Source of the DNA: Aquimarina sediminis
Lineage (GTDB): Bacteria > Bacteroidota > Bacteroidia > Flavobacteriales > Flavobacteriaceae
Assembly (NCBI RefSeq): GCF_002895435.1
Contig: NZ_POYJ01000011.1
Coordinates: 145,527-209,526 of the forward strand
Length of the DNA: 64,000 nt
Direction of reading: 5' to 3'
A program made the position numbers and the translations under genes. Below are positions 56,150 to 64,000 of this stretch, piece by piece. The notes beneath the pieces were generated by a model. The model was not told the DNA's origin and searched no databases. It saw only the letters and a list, made by a program, of their open reading frames with translations. Position 1 is the stretch's first letter, and every line of letters begins with the position of its first letter.

Positions 56150-56195
56150 GCGTAGTACAAAGCCATAATGAATTACAGCCATTGTTAGTGGTAAT
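56150..56195 (+). repeat. Cassette-border-like element between hypothetical and DinB-like genes
   Basis: Contains GCGTAG near its left end, then AAAGCCATAATGAATTACAG and CCATTGTTAGTGG. The copy at 56718-56770 has the same order (GCGTAG, AAAGCCGTTATGAATTATAC, CCATTGTTG). Each lies directly behind the stop codon of a leftward gene. A second short palindromic stretch (CATCGGCAGGATTATTCTGCCGAG, in pieces) lies at about 56095-56118. Confidence 0.6.
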
Positions 56196-56197
56196 TT

Positions 56198-56644
56198 TTA
56201 TTCATCGATAAGTCGTCTATGATAATTAATTTGTCCCAAATGATACGTCAAATGTTTTATTAAATGTATTAGCAAATATTCATTCGTTTCTACTTTAGAA
56301 AACTTTAATATAGGATAATCATTTTTCAACCCCTCATCAGAAAGATAAAGTAGTGATTTTCTCACCATTTCTATGGTATCATTTATACTGTTTATCAACG
56401 TTGCTCTAGAAACATTTTTTTGAGAAAACTCGAGTTCTCGATTCCTAATATAGTTTGTTTTTCCAATTTCTTTTCCAATAAAAGTATGTAAGTTCCCAAT
56501 TAGATGCAGACTCAAATTTCCAGCTGAATTAGAAATATTTCTCTCTATTCGCCAAATATTTCCTTCATCCTTATAGAGCCTTAATTCAGTAATTAACTTG
56601 TTTAAGTCATCTTCAAAAAATGATATTAATTCGTTTATGTTCAT
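56198..56644 (-). CDS. DinB-like (DUF1572-type) protein
   Basis: The 148-residue protein is a four-helix bundle of the DinB/YfiT type. Visible metal-site histidines include H47 and H53 (NLSLHLIGNLHTFIG) and the C-terminal pair in HLIKHLTYHLGQINYHRR. Family members include thiol- and bacillithiol-linked transferases and many with unknown roles. A transferase role is only a possibility here. It stands alone between two cassette-border-like elements, as a single-gene cassette would. Confidence 0.78.
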   Translation of the reverse strand: MNINELISFFEDDLNKLITELRLYKDEGNIWRIERNISNSAGNLSLHLIGNLHTFIGKEIGKTNYIRNRELEFSQKNVSRATLINSINDTIEMVRKSLLYLSDEGLKNDYPILKFSKVETNEYLLIHLIKHLTYHLGQINYHRRLIDE

Positions 56645-56717
56645 TTATTAAATCTATCTATTTTCTGTTATTATTTCCCTCCCTTTTCCTTATTTATTTG
56701 ACGATCTTGTGTATGGT

Positions 56718-56770
56718 GCGTAGCGTGCTGAAAGCCGTTATGAATTATACCCATTGTTGTAAGCAGTTTT
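56718..56770 (+). repeat. Cassette-border-like element between DinB-like and YD-repeat genes
   Basis: Shares GCGTAG, AAAGCC, ATGAATTA and CCATTGTT in fixed order with 56150-56195. It lies directly behind the leftward gene ending at 56774. The inverse form of its right end (ACAAC) resembles the CTACAACG ends seen at 55341 and 58164, so the two motif types may be the two ends of one element class. Confidence 0.6.
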
Positions 56771-56773
56771 TTA

Positions 56774-57937
56774 TTAGTAATATTCTATTTTTCTGGTTGT
56801 AATATCTATTAATTCCAAATCATTATGATTTGTTCCTTCTTTCATTTCTTTTTTAATCCAATTTCCATTGTCATCATATTGATAAGTATTGACCACAACT
56901 TTTATTGGTTGACCTGATTCAGTTACATATTCCTCTAAAATTATGTTTTGGAAGTCGTCGTATTTTGTGATTTCCGTTTTGTATTTATCAAACCTTAATC
57001 GTCTATACTTTCCGATGACTTCAATATCTTTAGTTTTGTTTCCGCTTTGATTATACTCATATCTGAATTTATATCCGATTACTGATTCTTTATTTGGATA
57101 TATATAATAACCAATAGCTTCTATTTCATTACCATTTGAATCATATTTATAATATGTATCTGTATTGTGTGGTGAAAATTGAGCAAGTTGATATTTCTTT
57201 ATTAATCGATTTTTTTTATCATAATCAAATCCGTATAGCGGTTTGTATTTACAATCTCTTTCACCTTTTCCCACAAAACAATGACCTTCTTCAATTAGAT
57301 TATTCTGTGGATCGTACTTATAAGATGTTTCTTCAATAAAATCCTTTCTGAAATTTTGCTCAGTTTTGGAAATCAAATTGTTACAGATATCATACTTGTA
57401 TTCTTCTTTCTTGTACAAATAAGCTTCTTTTTCCTTCTCTGTTTCTACATTATAATCACTAAATCCACCATAGAGATATTCCGTTTTTAACGAAAGCCTG
57501 TTTTCGTCATCGAAATTTTGTGATATTTCCTTTACCAAAATGTTATTAATGAAATGCTTTTCGAGGACTAAATTCCAGTTATCATCGTATTGGTAAATTT
57601 CTCCATCTAATCCACTTGTCATTTTATTAAGTTTTGAAAGAAGTTTGCCTTTTTTAAATTTATAGTGAATTCCCTCATCTCTCAACATTCTATTGATTAC
57701 ATCAACTCCTAATCCATTTTTTCTGATTTTTAAAGGAATTCCATTTTCGTCAAACTCATATACAATACTTTCAGAATTGTCATTTTTCAGATTTTCCTTT
57801 TTAATTACGACTTTCTTTACCTTTCCTTTCAATTCGATATTTAACTTTTTCTCATCTTCAAATTTAAAGGTTGTTTTTTCTTGTCCCAAAGTCAGAAGAG
57901 AAAAGATAAGCAGTAAAAGAGTAAACATAAGTCTCAT
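56774..57937 (-). CDS. Secreted YD/RHS-like repeat protein
   Basis: The 387-residue protein has a signal peptide (LMFTLLLLIFSLLTLGQ) and about ten short repeats of the pattern YxYDxxxNLIxxxxx (for example YDICNNLISKTEQ, YDPQNNLIEEGHC, YDSNGNEIEAIGYY, YDDNGNWIKKE). These resemble the YD repeats of RHS proteins, but the toxin-shell size is missing. Such short secreted forms are common in flavobacteria, with unknown function. It is the first gene of the leftward array after repeat B. Confidence 0.72.
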   Translation of the reverse strand: MRLMFTLLLLIFSLLTLGQEKTTFKFEDEKKLNIELKGKVKKVVIKKENLKNDNSESIVYEFDENGIPLKIRKNGLGVDVINRMLRDEGIHYKFKKGKLLSKLNKMTSGLDGEIYQYDDNWNLVLEKHFINNILVKEISQNFDDENRLSLKTEYLYGGFSDYNVETEKEKEAYLYKKEEYKYDICNNLISKTEQNFRKDFIEETSYKYDPQNNLIEEGHCFVGKGERDCKYKPLYGFDYDKKNRLIKKYQLAQFSPHNTDTYYKYDSNGNEIEAIGYYIYPNKESVIGYKFRYEYNQSGNKTKDIEVIGKYRRLRFDKYKTEITKYDDFQNIILEEYVTESGQPIKVVVNTYQYDDNGNWIKKEMKEGTNHNDLELIDITTRKIEYY

Positions 57938-57991
57938 TTTCAGATATTTAATTTCTCAAAAATAATTCCATTATTTCTTGCCTAAAAGTCA

Positions 57992-58156
57992 TTATGGGTG
58001 AAAGATGTTTTTGGTTGAGTAACTAGGTTTTTCAAGATTTAAAAAATCTAGTTTTTCGGATTCATTATAGCCATGGCAAATATGATTCTTTATAATTTCA
58101 GGTAGAAATACATATGGGTATTTTTCTTCACTATTATTTAAATCCAATTTTTGCAT
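57992..58156 (-). CDS. Small hypothetical protein
   Basis: A 54-residue frame, starting MQKLDLNNSEEKYPYVFLPE and containing NHICHGYNESEKLDFLNL, lies directly behind a cassette-border-like element and before the YD-repeat gene, all leftward. The amino-acid composition is protein-like. No family is recognised, and chance cannot be excluded. Confidence 0.35.
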   Translation of the reverse strand: MQKLDLNNSEEKYPYVFLPEIIKNHICHGYNESEKLDFLNLEKPSYSTKNIFHP

Positions 58157-58163
58157 AAATATT

Positions 58164-58231
58164 GGCTACAACGTCTTAGTAAACTATGCCTTAGCTTAGT
58201 TGATTAAATAGTTTGCGTAGCGATAGCAAAC
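58164..58231. repeat. Cassette-border-like element with two stems
   Basis: Begins GGCTACAACGTCTTAGTAAA, similar to GTGCTACAACGTTTAGTATA at 55341. Its right part has the stem GTTTGC/GCAAAC around GTAGCGAT, and it shares GCGTAG with the elements at 56150 and 56718. It separates the small hypothetical gene from the repeat B region. Confidence 0.5.
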
Positions 58232-58392
58232 AATTTGATCAATGGAGTTTAAGAAGTGTTATGTTTGGTTTGTTTTTCCAAAGCTAAGAAATTTTCCGTT
58301 CCCATCACAAACGGCGTTTCAAAAAGGTTATAATTACCAATGTTGCCTACATCACTCTATTCATGAGAATATAAAAATAATACCCAACAAAA

Positions 58393-58416
58393 AAGCGAGA
58401 CAATATTGTCTCGCTT
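58393..58416. terminator. Perfect palindromic terminator stem before repeat B
   Basis: AAGCGAGACAAT/ATTGTCTCGCTT is a perfect 12-bp stem preceded by an A-run. It parallels the GCCAGACAATATTGTCTGGC stem at 61711 with a compensated base change in the stem (C-G for G-C at two positions), so the hairpin rather than the exact sequence is kept. Confidence 0.7.
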
Positions 58417-58438
58417 CAGTAAATATTTACAACTTTTT

Positions 58439-58490
58439 GTCCCCGAGCATTCAAAGTTCCGACTTTTTATTAAAATCTTTGGAGGAGATT
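58439..58490 (+). repeat. Structured dispersed repeat, copy B (truncated)
   Basis: About 52 bp match the left part of copies A and D (CCCCGAGCATTCAAAGTT, then TTAAAATCTTTGGAGGAGAT), after which the similarity stops. The central palindrome is damaged (AAAGTTCCGACTTT). Confidence 0.7.
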
Positions 58491-58614
58491 AGCAACTATA
58501 GTATCCAAAATAGAGTCTTATTTAAGGCTTGTTAAAATTGAGTGTAAGAAATATAGCACTATTGATTGACCATACTAATTGGGCACTAAGCCAAATACAA
58601 ATATTTCACTTTTA

Positions 58615-59580
58615 TTACTTTTTGTTAAACTTTTTTGTGTTCGGGTTGTAAGTAAATAAAGTTGTTAATTTCTGTGGTTCATCCTTTTCATTTGTCGTAA
58701 AAAATGTTAATTCCTCATTTTTGTCTATTATAATATCAGTACTTAAATTCTTTCCAATATCTATTGTTATTGATTTCGTAATGTCATTATTTTTTGAACC
58801 TTTAACAATTCTCCCGCTTAGAATTGTAGCGTCTCTTTTTACAAATTTCACATATACACTTGATATTAACCTAAAAAGTTTAATTTTTTCTTTCTTTGTT
58901 GATTTTATATAAAAATCATTAAAGTCAAGCTGGAATTGTACAGGGAAAGATTCGTCTTTCTTTGTTTCTTCCAATTTTATCCATTTAAAAAGAGCAAGAT
59001 TCCAAATTTTAATTTTATTATTCTCAATTGCTTCTATTAAAAGTGTTTCTATTTTAATTGGTTCATTAATCTTTTCTCCATAAACAACACTATTAAAATC
59101 TTTTAAAACAGTTTCTAATTTTTCTTGTGTAGCATCTAAGTATAGTGTTGGTGCGATAAATTTTGGCTCAATTCGAAGTCTCATTTGCTTTATTGGAAAC
59201 CAATTTTTAATATTCTCTTGTTTCAGTTTATTAGCAGTATATAGTTCAATTCCATAATACTTTGCGGCATCTATTGCGCCTGCTTGATATCCATTTGTAC
59301 TAACAAAAACTTTCTTATTAATTTCTTTAATTCTATCACATTTAGATTGGAAAGCTTCAATATCACTGGCTGGAACTCTTCTATTATAATCTTTACATTC
59401 AATAGCTATCTTAATATCGAAATCATTAATTGAAGAAACAATTAGTATATCAATTTCCCGTTTCAGTCCACTTTCATTTTCAATTTTATAATTATTGAAA
59501 ACCTTTGTGTTTTCAGAATCTTTCAAAGTCTCTTGGATAAGCCGGATAGTTTTTTCTAACGATTTCCCATTGTTTCTCAT
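58615..59580 (-). CDS. Mrr/PD-(D/E)xK restriction-endonuclease-like protein
   Basis: The 321-residue protein has a nuclease core in about residues 5-125: a helix with SLEKTIRLIQETL, GLKREIDILIVSS (catalytic Asp), IKIAIECKDYNRRVPASDIE (E-x-K) and KKVFVSTNGYQAGAIDAAK. This is the Mrr-type arrangement. The remaining 190 residues are beta-rich and not recognised. It could be a modification-dependent restriction enzyme or a defence effector. It lies beside the OLD-like ATPase and in the same direction, but with 262 bp between them, so they may be separate cassettes. Confidence 0.8.
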   Translation of the reverse strand: MRNNGKSLEKTIRLIQETLKDSENTKVFNNYKIENESGLKREIDILIVSSINDFDIKIAIECKDYNRRVPASDIEAFQSKCDRIKEINKKVFVSTNGYQAGAIDAAKYYGIELYTANKLKQENIKNWFPIKQMRLRIEPKFIAPTLYLDATQEKLETVLKDFNSVVYGEKINEPIKIETLLIEAIENNKIKIWNLALFKWIKLEETKKDESFPVQFQLDFNDFYIKSTKKEKIKLFRLISSVYVKFVKRDATILSGRIVKGSKNNDITKSITIDIGKNLSTDIIIDKNEELTFFTTNEKDEPQKLTTLFTYNPNTKKFNKK

Positions 59581-59842
59581 AGTATCTTGGTAATTTGCAA
59601 TTAAGTCTCGGCTATTAACAGTTTTAAGTCTTAACTTTTCGAATTAGCACTGGCTTTTTTCATTTTACCTTTTGTTTTTTTATCTAAAACTCCAATTGAT
59701 TACTACGCTTATTGGTAACTGTTAGTAATACATGGAGACAAGAATCTCTTAACTTCATTTATCACACCTCTGTAAGTGTGAGGAAATACACTAATGTTTA
59801 AATTACCCACAATCCCTTGGCTTATGTGTATTGACTAAGACA

Positions 59843-61597
59843 CTAACTCTCCCAAATTTCAACAATTTTTTCATACAAATCGGTAGGGATAATTTGTGTT
59901 TTACGCAAGCTGTTTATTAAAGATTTAAAACTAATTGACTTCTGCCCAAATTTCATTCTGTAAATATTCATTAAATCATGCCCCCGTTTTTCAATTATCC
60001 AATTTGGAAGCATTAATTTTTTTCCATTCAAATAATTGATTTCAATACGTTTCTTATCATTCTCATTAAATACACCATTATTATCCTCAATAGTCATTAC
60101 AATATTATCTACTATCATTTGAGCATCTGAACTTTTTAACATTCCAATCTTATATTGTTCCCCAAAACCTAATTGTATTCCATCAATTTTTGGTTCTACC
60201 TCATTCTCCAATAATGAACCAAATACTACAAGAGGGTCAAGTAAGAAATTTTCAAAGCTATACCTGTTCAGAACATAAATTCCATCTTGAGCAGTAACCC
60301 CTTTATCTCCATCAACTAAACCAAAAAGAATATTGCCAAGACCGGAACTCTGTAGTTTTTCAGTCCAATCTCTTACCACAGTACAGCCACCTCCAATTTT
60401 ACCTTTACCCTCTCTAGTACTTGCAGGAATAAAAATTATTGACGCGTGGTCAGGAAGTTTCTCTTTACTTTTTAAAATTTCCACTACCCTCGAATAGAAA
60501 CTAACATCTTCTACATCTTCAACCAAAATAAACTTTGTTCTATTTGTAACAGTAATTAAGTTTGATGTTAAAAGTGATATAGTAGAACTTTTATCCGAAA
60601 TAGAATTTATTCTGGGGGATTCCCTTCTCATTTCGAACAAATTTCCCTCTGGTACTAGTGCAACTGTTGAAGGAGAGTGGGTTGTCATTATGACTTTTGT
60701 TTTATATTTTTTAACTAAAATATCTTGAATGATTTCAATAAATACCTTAGTCATGGAAGGGTGTAAATGAGCATCTGGCTCATCTAATAGTATTAATTTT
60801 GGTAGAACATTATGCTCTTGGGAATTATACAACCATATAATTAAGGACATTAAAACTTTTTCTCCTCCAGATAGGTCTGAAAAACCTATCCTTTCGGCAG
60901 GTTTATTGATACTAAACAACTTCAAATCAAAAGATGAGAGTAAATCCAAACCCTCTGGTGTTGTAATTGAGAAAGGGAAACCTATTCTTTCCATGATATC
61001 TTTAAAAACCTCCCAAGGCGGAGGTCCTAACTCACTTCTAATTTGTAAATCCTTCTTCCCTTTTAATTGCTCGTTCAAAAATTTTATATGATAAGTATAG
61101 AAAATAAAATTGAGTTTCCCATTAAATTGAGTGTCACTTGTCATAAAAAAATCTACAGGTAGTTTTTTCGTAAATTCTTCTATTGATATATCTCTTATTT
61201 TAGATCCTGTTTTACTTTCAAAATTCTGTATTATTTCATCATATTGAGGGTTGCTGTTTTTTCTCGTTATTCCATGCTGATACAACTGCTGTATTGTTGA
61301 TTGAATACCGGAGAAATTTATTAGACCTGTACTTGATAAACCAAATTGACTTCTTAATAAAACAACATCACCCTTACTCAAACTAATATTATTTATTTGA
61401 ATATCTGGGAATTGACCAAGGATACCGAGCCTGTTCATTTGATTATATTTGCCTCTGTCATAGTAATAGTCAACTAGTTCAAGTAACTGAGTTTTCCCTG
61501 AACCATTCACACCAGTTATAACGGAAAAATCAGGTATATCCTTCCACTCTAATTGTCCTATTGATTTATACTTGCCTGAACTAATCTTTAAATCCAT
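59843..61597 (-). CDS. OLD-like AAA ATPase with C-terminal TOPRIM/DUF4435-like domain
   Basis: The 584-residue protein has an SMC/ABC-type ATPase: Walker A GVNGSGKT at 29-36, signature SDLSGGEKVLMSLI at about 243-256, Walker B LILLDEPDAHLHP and a switch HSPS. The C-terminal part (about 355-584) begins ILVEDVEDVSFYSRVV and contains FGLVDGDKGV and NRYSFENFLLDP, an acidic pattern like TOPRIM nucleases or DUF4435. Relatives are frequent in phage-defence islands (OLD, Gabija, PARIS-like). No companion gene typical of those systems is adjacent, so a single-gene defence role is the simplest reading. Confidence 0.82.
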   Translation of the reverse strand: MDLKISSGKYKSIGQLEWKDIPDFSVITGVNGSGKTQLLELVDYYYDRGKYNQMNRLGILGQFPDIQINNISLSKGDVVLLRSQFGLSSTGLINFSGIQSTIQQLYQHGITRKNSNPQYDEIIQNFESKTGSKIRDISIEEFTKKLPVDFFMTSDTQFNGKLNFIFYTYHIKFLNEQLKGKKDLQIRSELGPPPWEVFKDIMERIGFPFSITTPEGLDLLSSFDLKLFSINKPAERIGFSDLSGGEKVLMSLIIWLYNSQEHNVLPKLILLDEPDAHLHPSMTKVFIEIIQDILVKKYKTKVIMTTHSPSTVALVPEGNLFEMRRESPRINSISDKSSTISLLTSNLITVTNRTKFILVEDVEDVSFYSRVVEILKSKEKLPDHASIIFIPASTREGKGKIGGGCTVVRDWTEKLQSSGLGNILFGLVDGDKGVTAQDGIYVLNRYSFENFLLDPLVVFGSLLENEVEPKIDGIQLGFGEQYKIGMLKSSDAQMIVDNIVMTIEDNNGVFNENDKKRIEINYLNGKKLMLPNWIIEKRGHDLMNIYRMKFGQKSISFKSLINSLRKTQIIPTDLYEKIVEIWES

Positions 61598-62234
61598 GTA
61601 GAATATTCTATTTTAAATATTAATTAGCACACGTTACGTCACATTGTAGCTAATATGAAATAGGATATCATCCTATAATTTCTGAATATAAAGGTAGGAA
61701 TAACCAACAAAAAAGCCAGACAATATTGTCTGGCTTTTAATACTTTGTGACCCCGAACATTCGAAGTTCGAACTTTTTGATATCAGATTTACAAGAAATT
61801 CAAAGATTCTTAAGTGACCACGGGAGTGTCTCAACCACTTGCTAAACTCGGTATATGTAATATTTTAGTATCAAATAATAAGATCGTTTACGGGTGTTTT
61901 AATGATTTTTTCCGGTGTATATTCCGGAAACCTTTACACTTTCCAGAATTTTAAAAACTACACTATCTGATCGGGTTTTTAAAATTCTAAAGTCATTTCC
62001 TTTCAGACTATAGTCACTCTTAAAAAATATAATTCTTCAGAATCCCGCATATAATCAACGATTCCCAATATTGGAGCCGTTTTATCGCAGTTTCACGTGG
62101 TGTGGGACCTGGAATAGTTTTGTCGCGGTTTCTTATAGAATGTAGGTCTAGATAATATAAAAGACAAGACATATAGAATAATTATAACAAAAAACACTAT
62201 ATTTAATTAATCTAAATTAATAAAAACTTTTCTT
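61598..62234. other. Spacer with palindromic stem, repeat C and promoter region
   Basis: No gene is seen in 637 bp. Near 61624, AGCACACGTTACGTCACATT and TGTAGCTAAT resemble the cassette-border class. At 61711-61738 AAAAGCCAGACAAT/ATTGTCTGGCTTTT is a perfect 14-bp palindrome. The remainder (61780-62234) contains the promoter of the rightward 62235 gene, with ATTCCGGAA-like and TTTTAAAATTCTAA-like inverted pieces near 61928-61990. I could not place a -7 box with confidence. Confidence 0.5.
61748..61779 (+). repeat. Structured dispersed repeat, copy C (core only)
   Basis: Thirty-two bp match the left end of copies A and D (TGACCCCGAACATTCGAAG, then TTCGAACTTTTTGA), including the AAGTTCGAACTT palindrome, 10 bp after a perfect terminator stem. 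The right part of the element is absent. Confidence 0.75.
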
Positions 62235-63572
62235 ATGAATAATATAGAAAATCTTCCTATGTCTGTTGGAGATGCATCAAAAGAAATTTCCAACTATTGT
62301 TCTAATATCAAAAAGTTGTTCGATTCTATAAAGGATATTGACACGACAAAAAAGTATGTTAAAGAATTTGATAAACTGTCCAAGTTTTCGTCTGGTCTTG
62401 GAATTGCAGGCTCTGCTTTTTCACTTATAGGAACGATATCCGGTGTAGAAAGTGATACGGATAAAATATTGGGGGCAGTTGATAAACTCAGCTCACAAGT
62501 TACTGATTTAGGAAATAGAATGGATGCTCAGTTTAAAAGATTAGAAAACATTACTAAAATTGAAGCAATTAAAACTAGATTAAATCATTCAATTGCATTT
62601 TTTGACACGTTAAAATACCATATTACAAATTTAAGTAAAGAAGAAAATAAAGATAGTAATGAAGCCATTTACGAACGAGAACAAATTAGATCGTTTAATG
62701 AAGTAGAGATCGAAATTCATGCAGATGAAATTACGAATAACATATATAAAACATCTAAAGCATTATCAACCATAGAAAGTTTAACATTTGGAGATGTAAC
62801 AGCGGTAAATAATATTGCAGGGGCGCTCCTATCATATCTATATTTTGCTGCTCAATCCCATGGAATAGTACAAATTTTAAACAAATATAATGATAACGAG
62901 CTTAAAAAGCTATCAAAAGAAAAAGCTGAAGAACAATTAGAACTAGCAGAAAAAACAGTCTTTAAGTATTTCAATCAACGCCTATCGCATGTGCAAAATG
63001 AATGGGAAACGCAAATGAATGATTGTTTTGACTCCTTTAAAAAAAATGTTCGTCCGAAAACAATAGATTTAATTAGCTCAATACCAAAAAAAATAAAGGA
63101 TGATCACGATCAGATAGCAGATTACCTAAGAAATGAGTTAAAAAAACAATTCTATTGGAATTACTGGCTAACAATTGTTTATAACCCCATTAAAGGAAAT
63201 AAGGCTCATGATGATTATGGAGATGATTACGAAACTTTTTTCAGACAATGCGGAATAAACACAATTGTTAAATGGATAAATAAAAAAGTATCAGGTGAAA
63301 ACAGAGGTAAAAACAGACCAAATGGGATCAAAGTAGATTTTCTTGAATACAGGGGTAGTTACCGACCTACACATATAAAATGTTCAGCGGAAAAAGCTCA
63401 ATTAAGTCCCTATAGTGCAGAAAGTATAGCCAAAGAAAAACTTGTAACCCCATTAAAAAAAGGTGGTTTTATTCTGAGATGTAAGATTCATGAAAGTTTA
63501 CATATTAGCTGGTCCGGAACTAGTAGACTCATATTTAAATCTGATGAAATAAGTTTCTGTTTGTTCGAATAA
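62235..63572 (+). CDS. Unrecognised 445-residue helical protein, possible pore-forming effector
   Basis: I do not recognise the family. The N-terminal half is helical. Residues 51-70 (FSSGLGIAGSAFSLIGTISG) form a Gly/Ser/Ala-rich hydrophobic hairpin-like segment, followed by a coiled coil (KILGAVDKLSSQVTDLGNRM, then DAQFKRLENI). A second hydrophobic stretch lies near 190-215 (NNIAGALLSYLYFAAQSHGI). The last 140 residues look beta-rich. The arrangement of a long helical bundle with a buried hydrophobic segment recalls alpha-pore-forming toxins, but this is only an architectural guess. There is no signal peptide. It is the only rightward gene of the island and is flanked by repeats C and D. Confidence 0.6.
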   Translation: MNNIENLPMSVGDASKEISNYCSNIKKLFDSIKDIDTTKKYVKEFDKLSKFSSGLGIAGSAFSLIGTISGVESDTDKILGAVDKLSSQVTDLGNRMDAQFKRLENITKIEAIKTRLNHSIAFFDTLKYHITNLSKEENKDSNEAIYEREQIRSFNEVEIEIHADEITNNIYKTSKALSTIESLTFGDVTAVNNIAGALLSYLYFAAQSHGIVQILNKYNDNELKKLSKEKAEEQLELAEKTVFKYFNQRLSHVQNEWETQMNDCFDSFKKNVRPKTIDLISSIPKKIKDDHDQIADYLRNELKKQFYWNYWLTIVYNPIKGNKAHDDYGDDYETFFRQCGINTIVKWINKKVSGENRGKNRPNGIKVDFLEYRGSYRPTHIKCSAEKAQLSPYSAESIAKEKLVTPLKKGGFILRCKIHESLHISWSGTSRLIFKSDEISFCLFE

Positions 63573-63874
63573 TTAATAGTATTAAAAAACCAATGTCGTT
63601 TTTAACTAACGTTTTTTTAAATACTTATGATTCATTGGGTAAGATTTCTAGGTCGATGTTTTTGTTCAACTTATACACTATGTCAAATCCCAACAAAAGT
63701 GCTCCAATATTAGAACATCTCACTGACAATAAGCTCTAAAAGCTTATTCTTGTTATAGGAATTCTGTACTAAATCAACATATAAAATTCCAGAAAACAGG
63801 AGTCTAGAAACGAAATTATCACCCTTCCGAATACTAAAAAACCACCCTTTTCAGAGTGGTTTTTATCCTATTTG
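63573..63874. other. Downstream spacer with terminator hairpin
   Basis: No gene is seen. AAAAACCAC (63837-63845) and GTGGTTTTT (63856-63864) form a terminator-like stem ending in T's, immediately before repeat D. It may end the 62235 transcript, although it lies 265 bp beyond the stop codon. Confidence 0.6.
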
Positions 63875-63998
63875 TGACCCCGAGCATTCGAAGTTCGAAC
63901 TTTTTAGTAAAATCTTTGGAGGAGATTTCAGAATACGCAAAAGAGTATCAAGCTTTATTGATAGCTTGCTAACATCATTCTCCAATAAAAATATTTAA
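63875..63998 (+). repeat. Structured dispersed repeat, copy D (full length)
   Basis: This 124-bp copy begins TGACCCCGAGCATTCGAAG and continues to the end of the window. The outer stem TTGGAG/CTCCAA and inner stem CAAGCT/AGCTTG are both intact. All four copies read in the same direction, and each lies just behind a terminator-like hairpin. Confidence 0.8.
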
Positions 63999-64000
63999 CT

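Noticed and set aside
58242..58535. Rightward 97-residue frame
   Set aside because: It runs through a terminator stem and repeat copy B, so the open frame is a by-product of the repeats.
63875..63930. Repeat core resembles the end of a tRNA gene on the minus strand (GTTCGAA, CGGGGTCA)
   Set aside because: The T-arm stem does not pair and no acceptor, D-arm or anticodon arm can be drawn. No tRNA gene was found in the window.
54688..63998. Possible CRISPR array because of repeated units
   Set aside because: Only four copies of unequal length, kilobases apart with genes between them, and no cas gene.

Overview
The window is AT-rich chromosomal DNA of a member of the Bacteroidota, most likely a marine flavobacterium. 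This rests on the gene families present: SusC/SusD, a hybrid two-component regulator with a Reg_prop propeller, DUF4374 lipoproteins, DUF5916, TonB receptors with an N-terminal carboxypeptidase-regulatory-like domain, and promoters of the TAnnTTTG type. The genus is inferred only; no rRNA or tRNA gene was found.

Layout. (1) 1-862: start of a TonB-dependent receptor under a cobalamin riboswitch. (2) 1595-6938: an unusual four-gene operon, read leftwards, encoding an endonuclease V-like protein, an AbiEii-type nucleotidyltransferase fused to a T4 Rnl1-type RNA ligase, a Ham1/ITPase-like domain fused to an unknown metal-site-like domain, and a degenerate ThyX-like protein. (3) 7066-12624: TetR, a small exported protein, a type I ABC exporter with a decayed ATPase site, HlyD and TolC. 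(4) 12804-15236: SRPBCC protein, secreted YCII-like protein, Fur-family regulator, methyltransferase. (5) 15243-27614: a tightly packed ten-gene operon read leftwards. It starts with a 36-residue Cys/His-rich peptide missed by ordinary gene calling, then two unfamiliar cytoplasmic proteins, a TonB receptor, a DUF4374 lipoprotein, an ABC ATPase with two permeases, a DUF5916 protein and a MATE exporter. (6) 28085-35162: AraC regulator and a second receptor/lipoprotein pair with DUF3325, DUF3649 and PepSY membrane proteins. (7) 35391-50613: a polysaccharide utilisation locus with a hybrid two-component regulator, GH109-like enzyme, SusC, SusD, a CRTAC1-like lipoprotein and a DUF5077/DUF3472 lipoprotein. 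(8) 50761-54559: AsmA-like protein and cupin. (9) 54.6-64.0 kb: an accessory island of mostly leftward genes separated by structured dispersed repeats and cassette-border-like elements. It holds hypothetical proteins, a DinB-like protein, a YD-repeat-like protein, an Mrr-type nuclease, an OLD-like ATPase and a possible pore-forming protein.

The strongest candidate for an undescribed system is region 5. A short precursor-like peptide ending in a GG-THC..C..C..H core is followed by a stem-loop attenuator, then by two possible maturation proteins, and then by uptake (TonB receptor, lipoprotein) and export (MATE, ABC) genes. The functional content resembles methanobactin operons (precursor, maturases, MATE exporter, TonB receptor), but the methanobactin maturase family MbnB (DUF692/MNIO) is not seen. 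I infer a ribosomally made metallophore or metal-handling peptide pathway, linked to the adjacent AraC-controlled uptake operon by paralogous receptor and lipoprotein genes. The second candidate is region 2, which combines enzymes acting on inosine-containing nucleic acid, non-canonical nucleotides and RNA ends, and could be an RNA-damage/repair or defence module.
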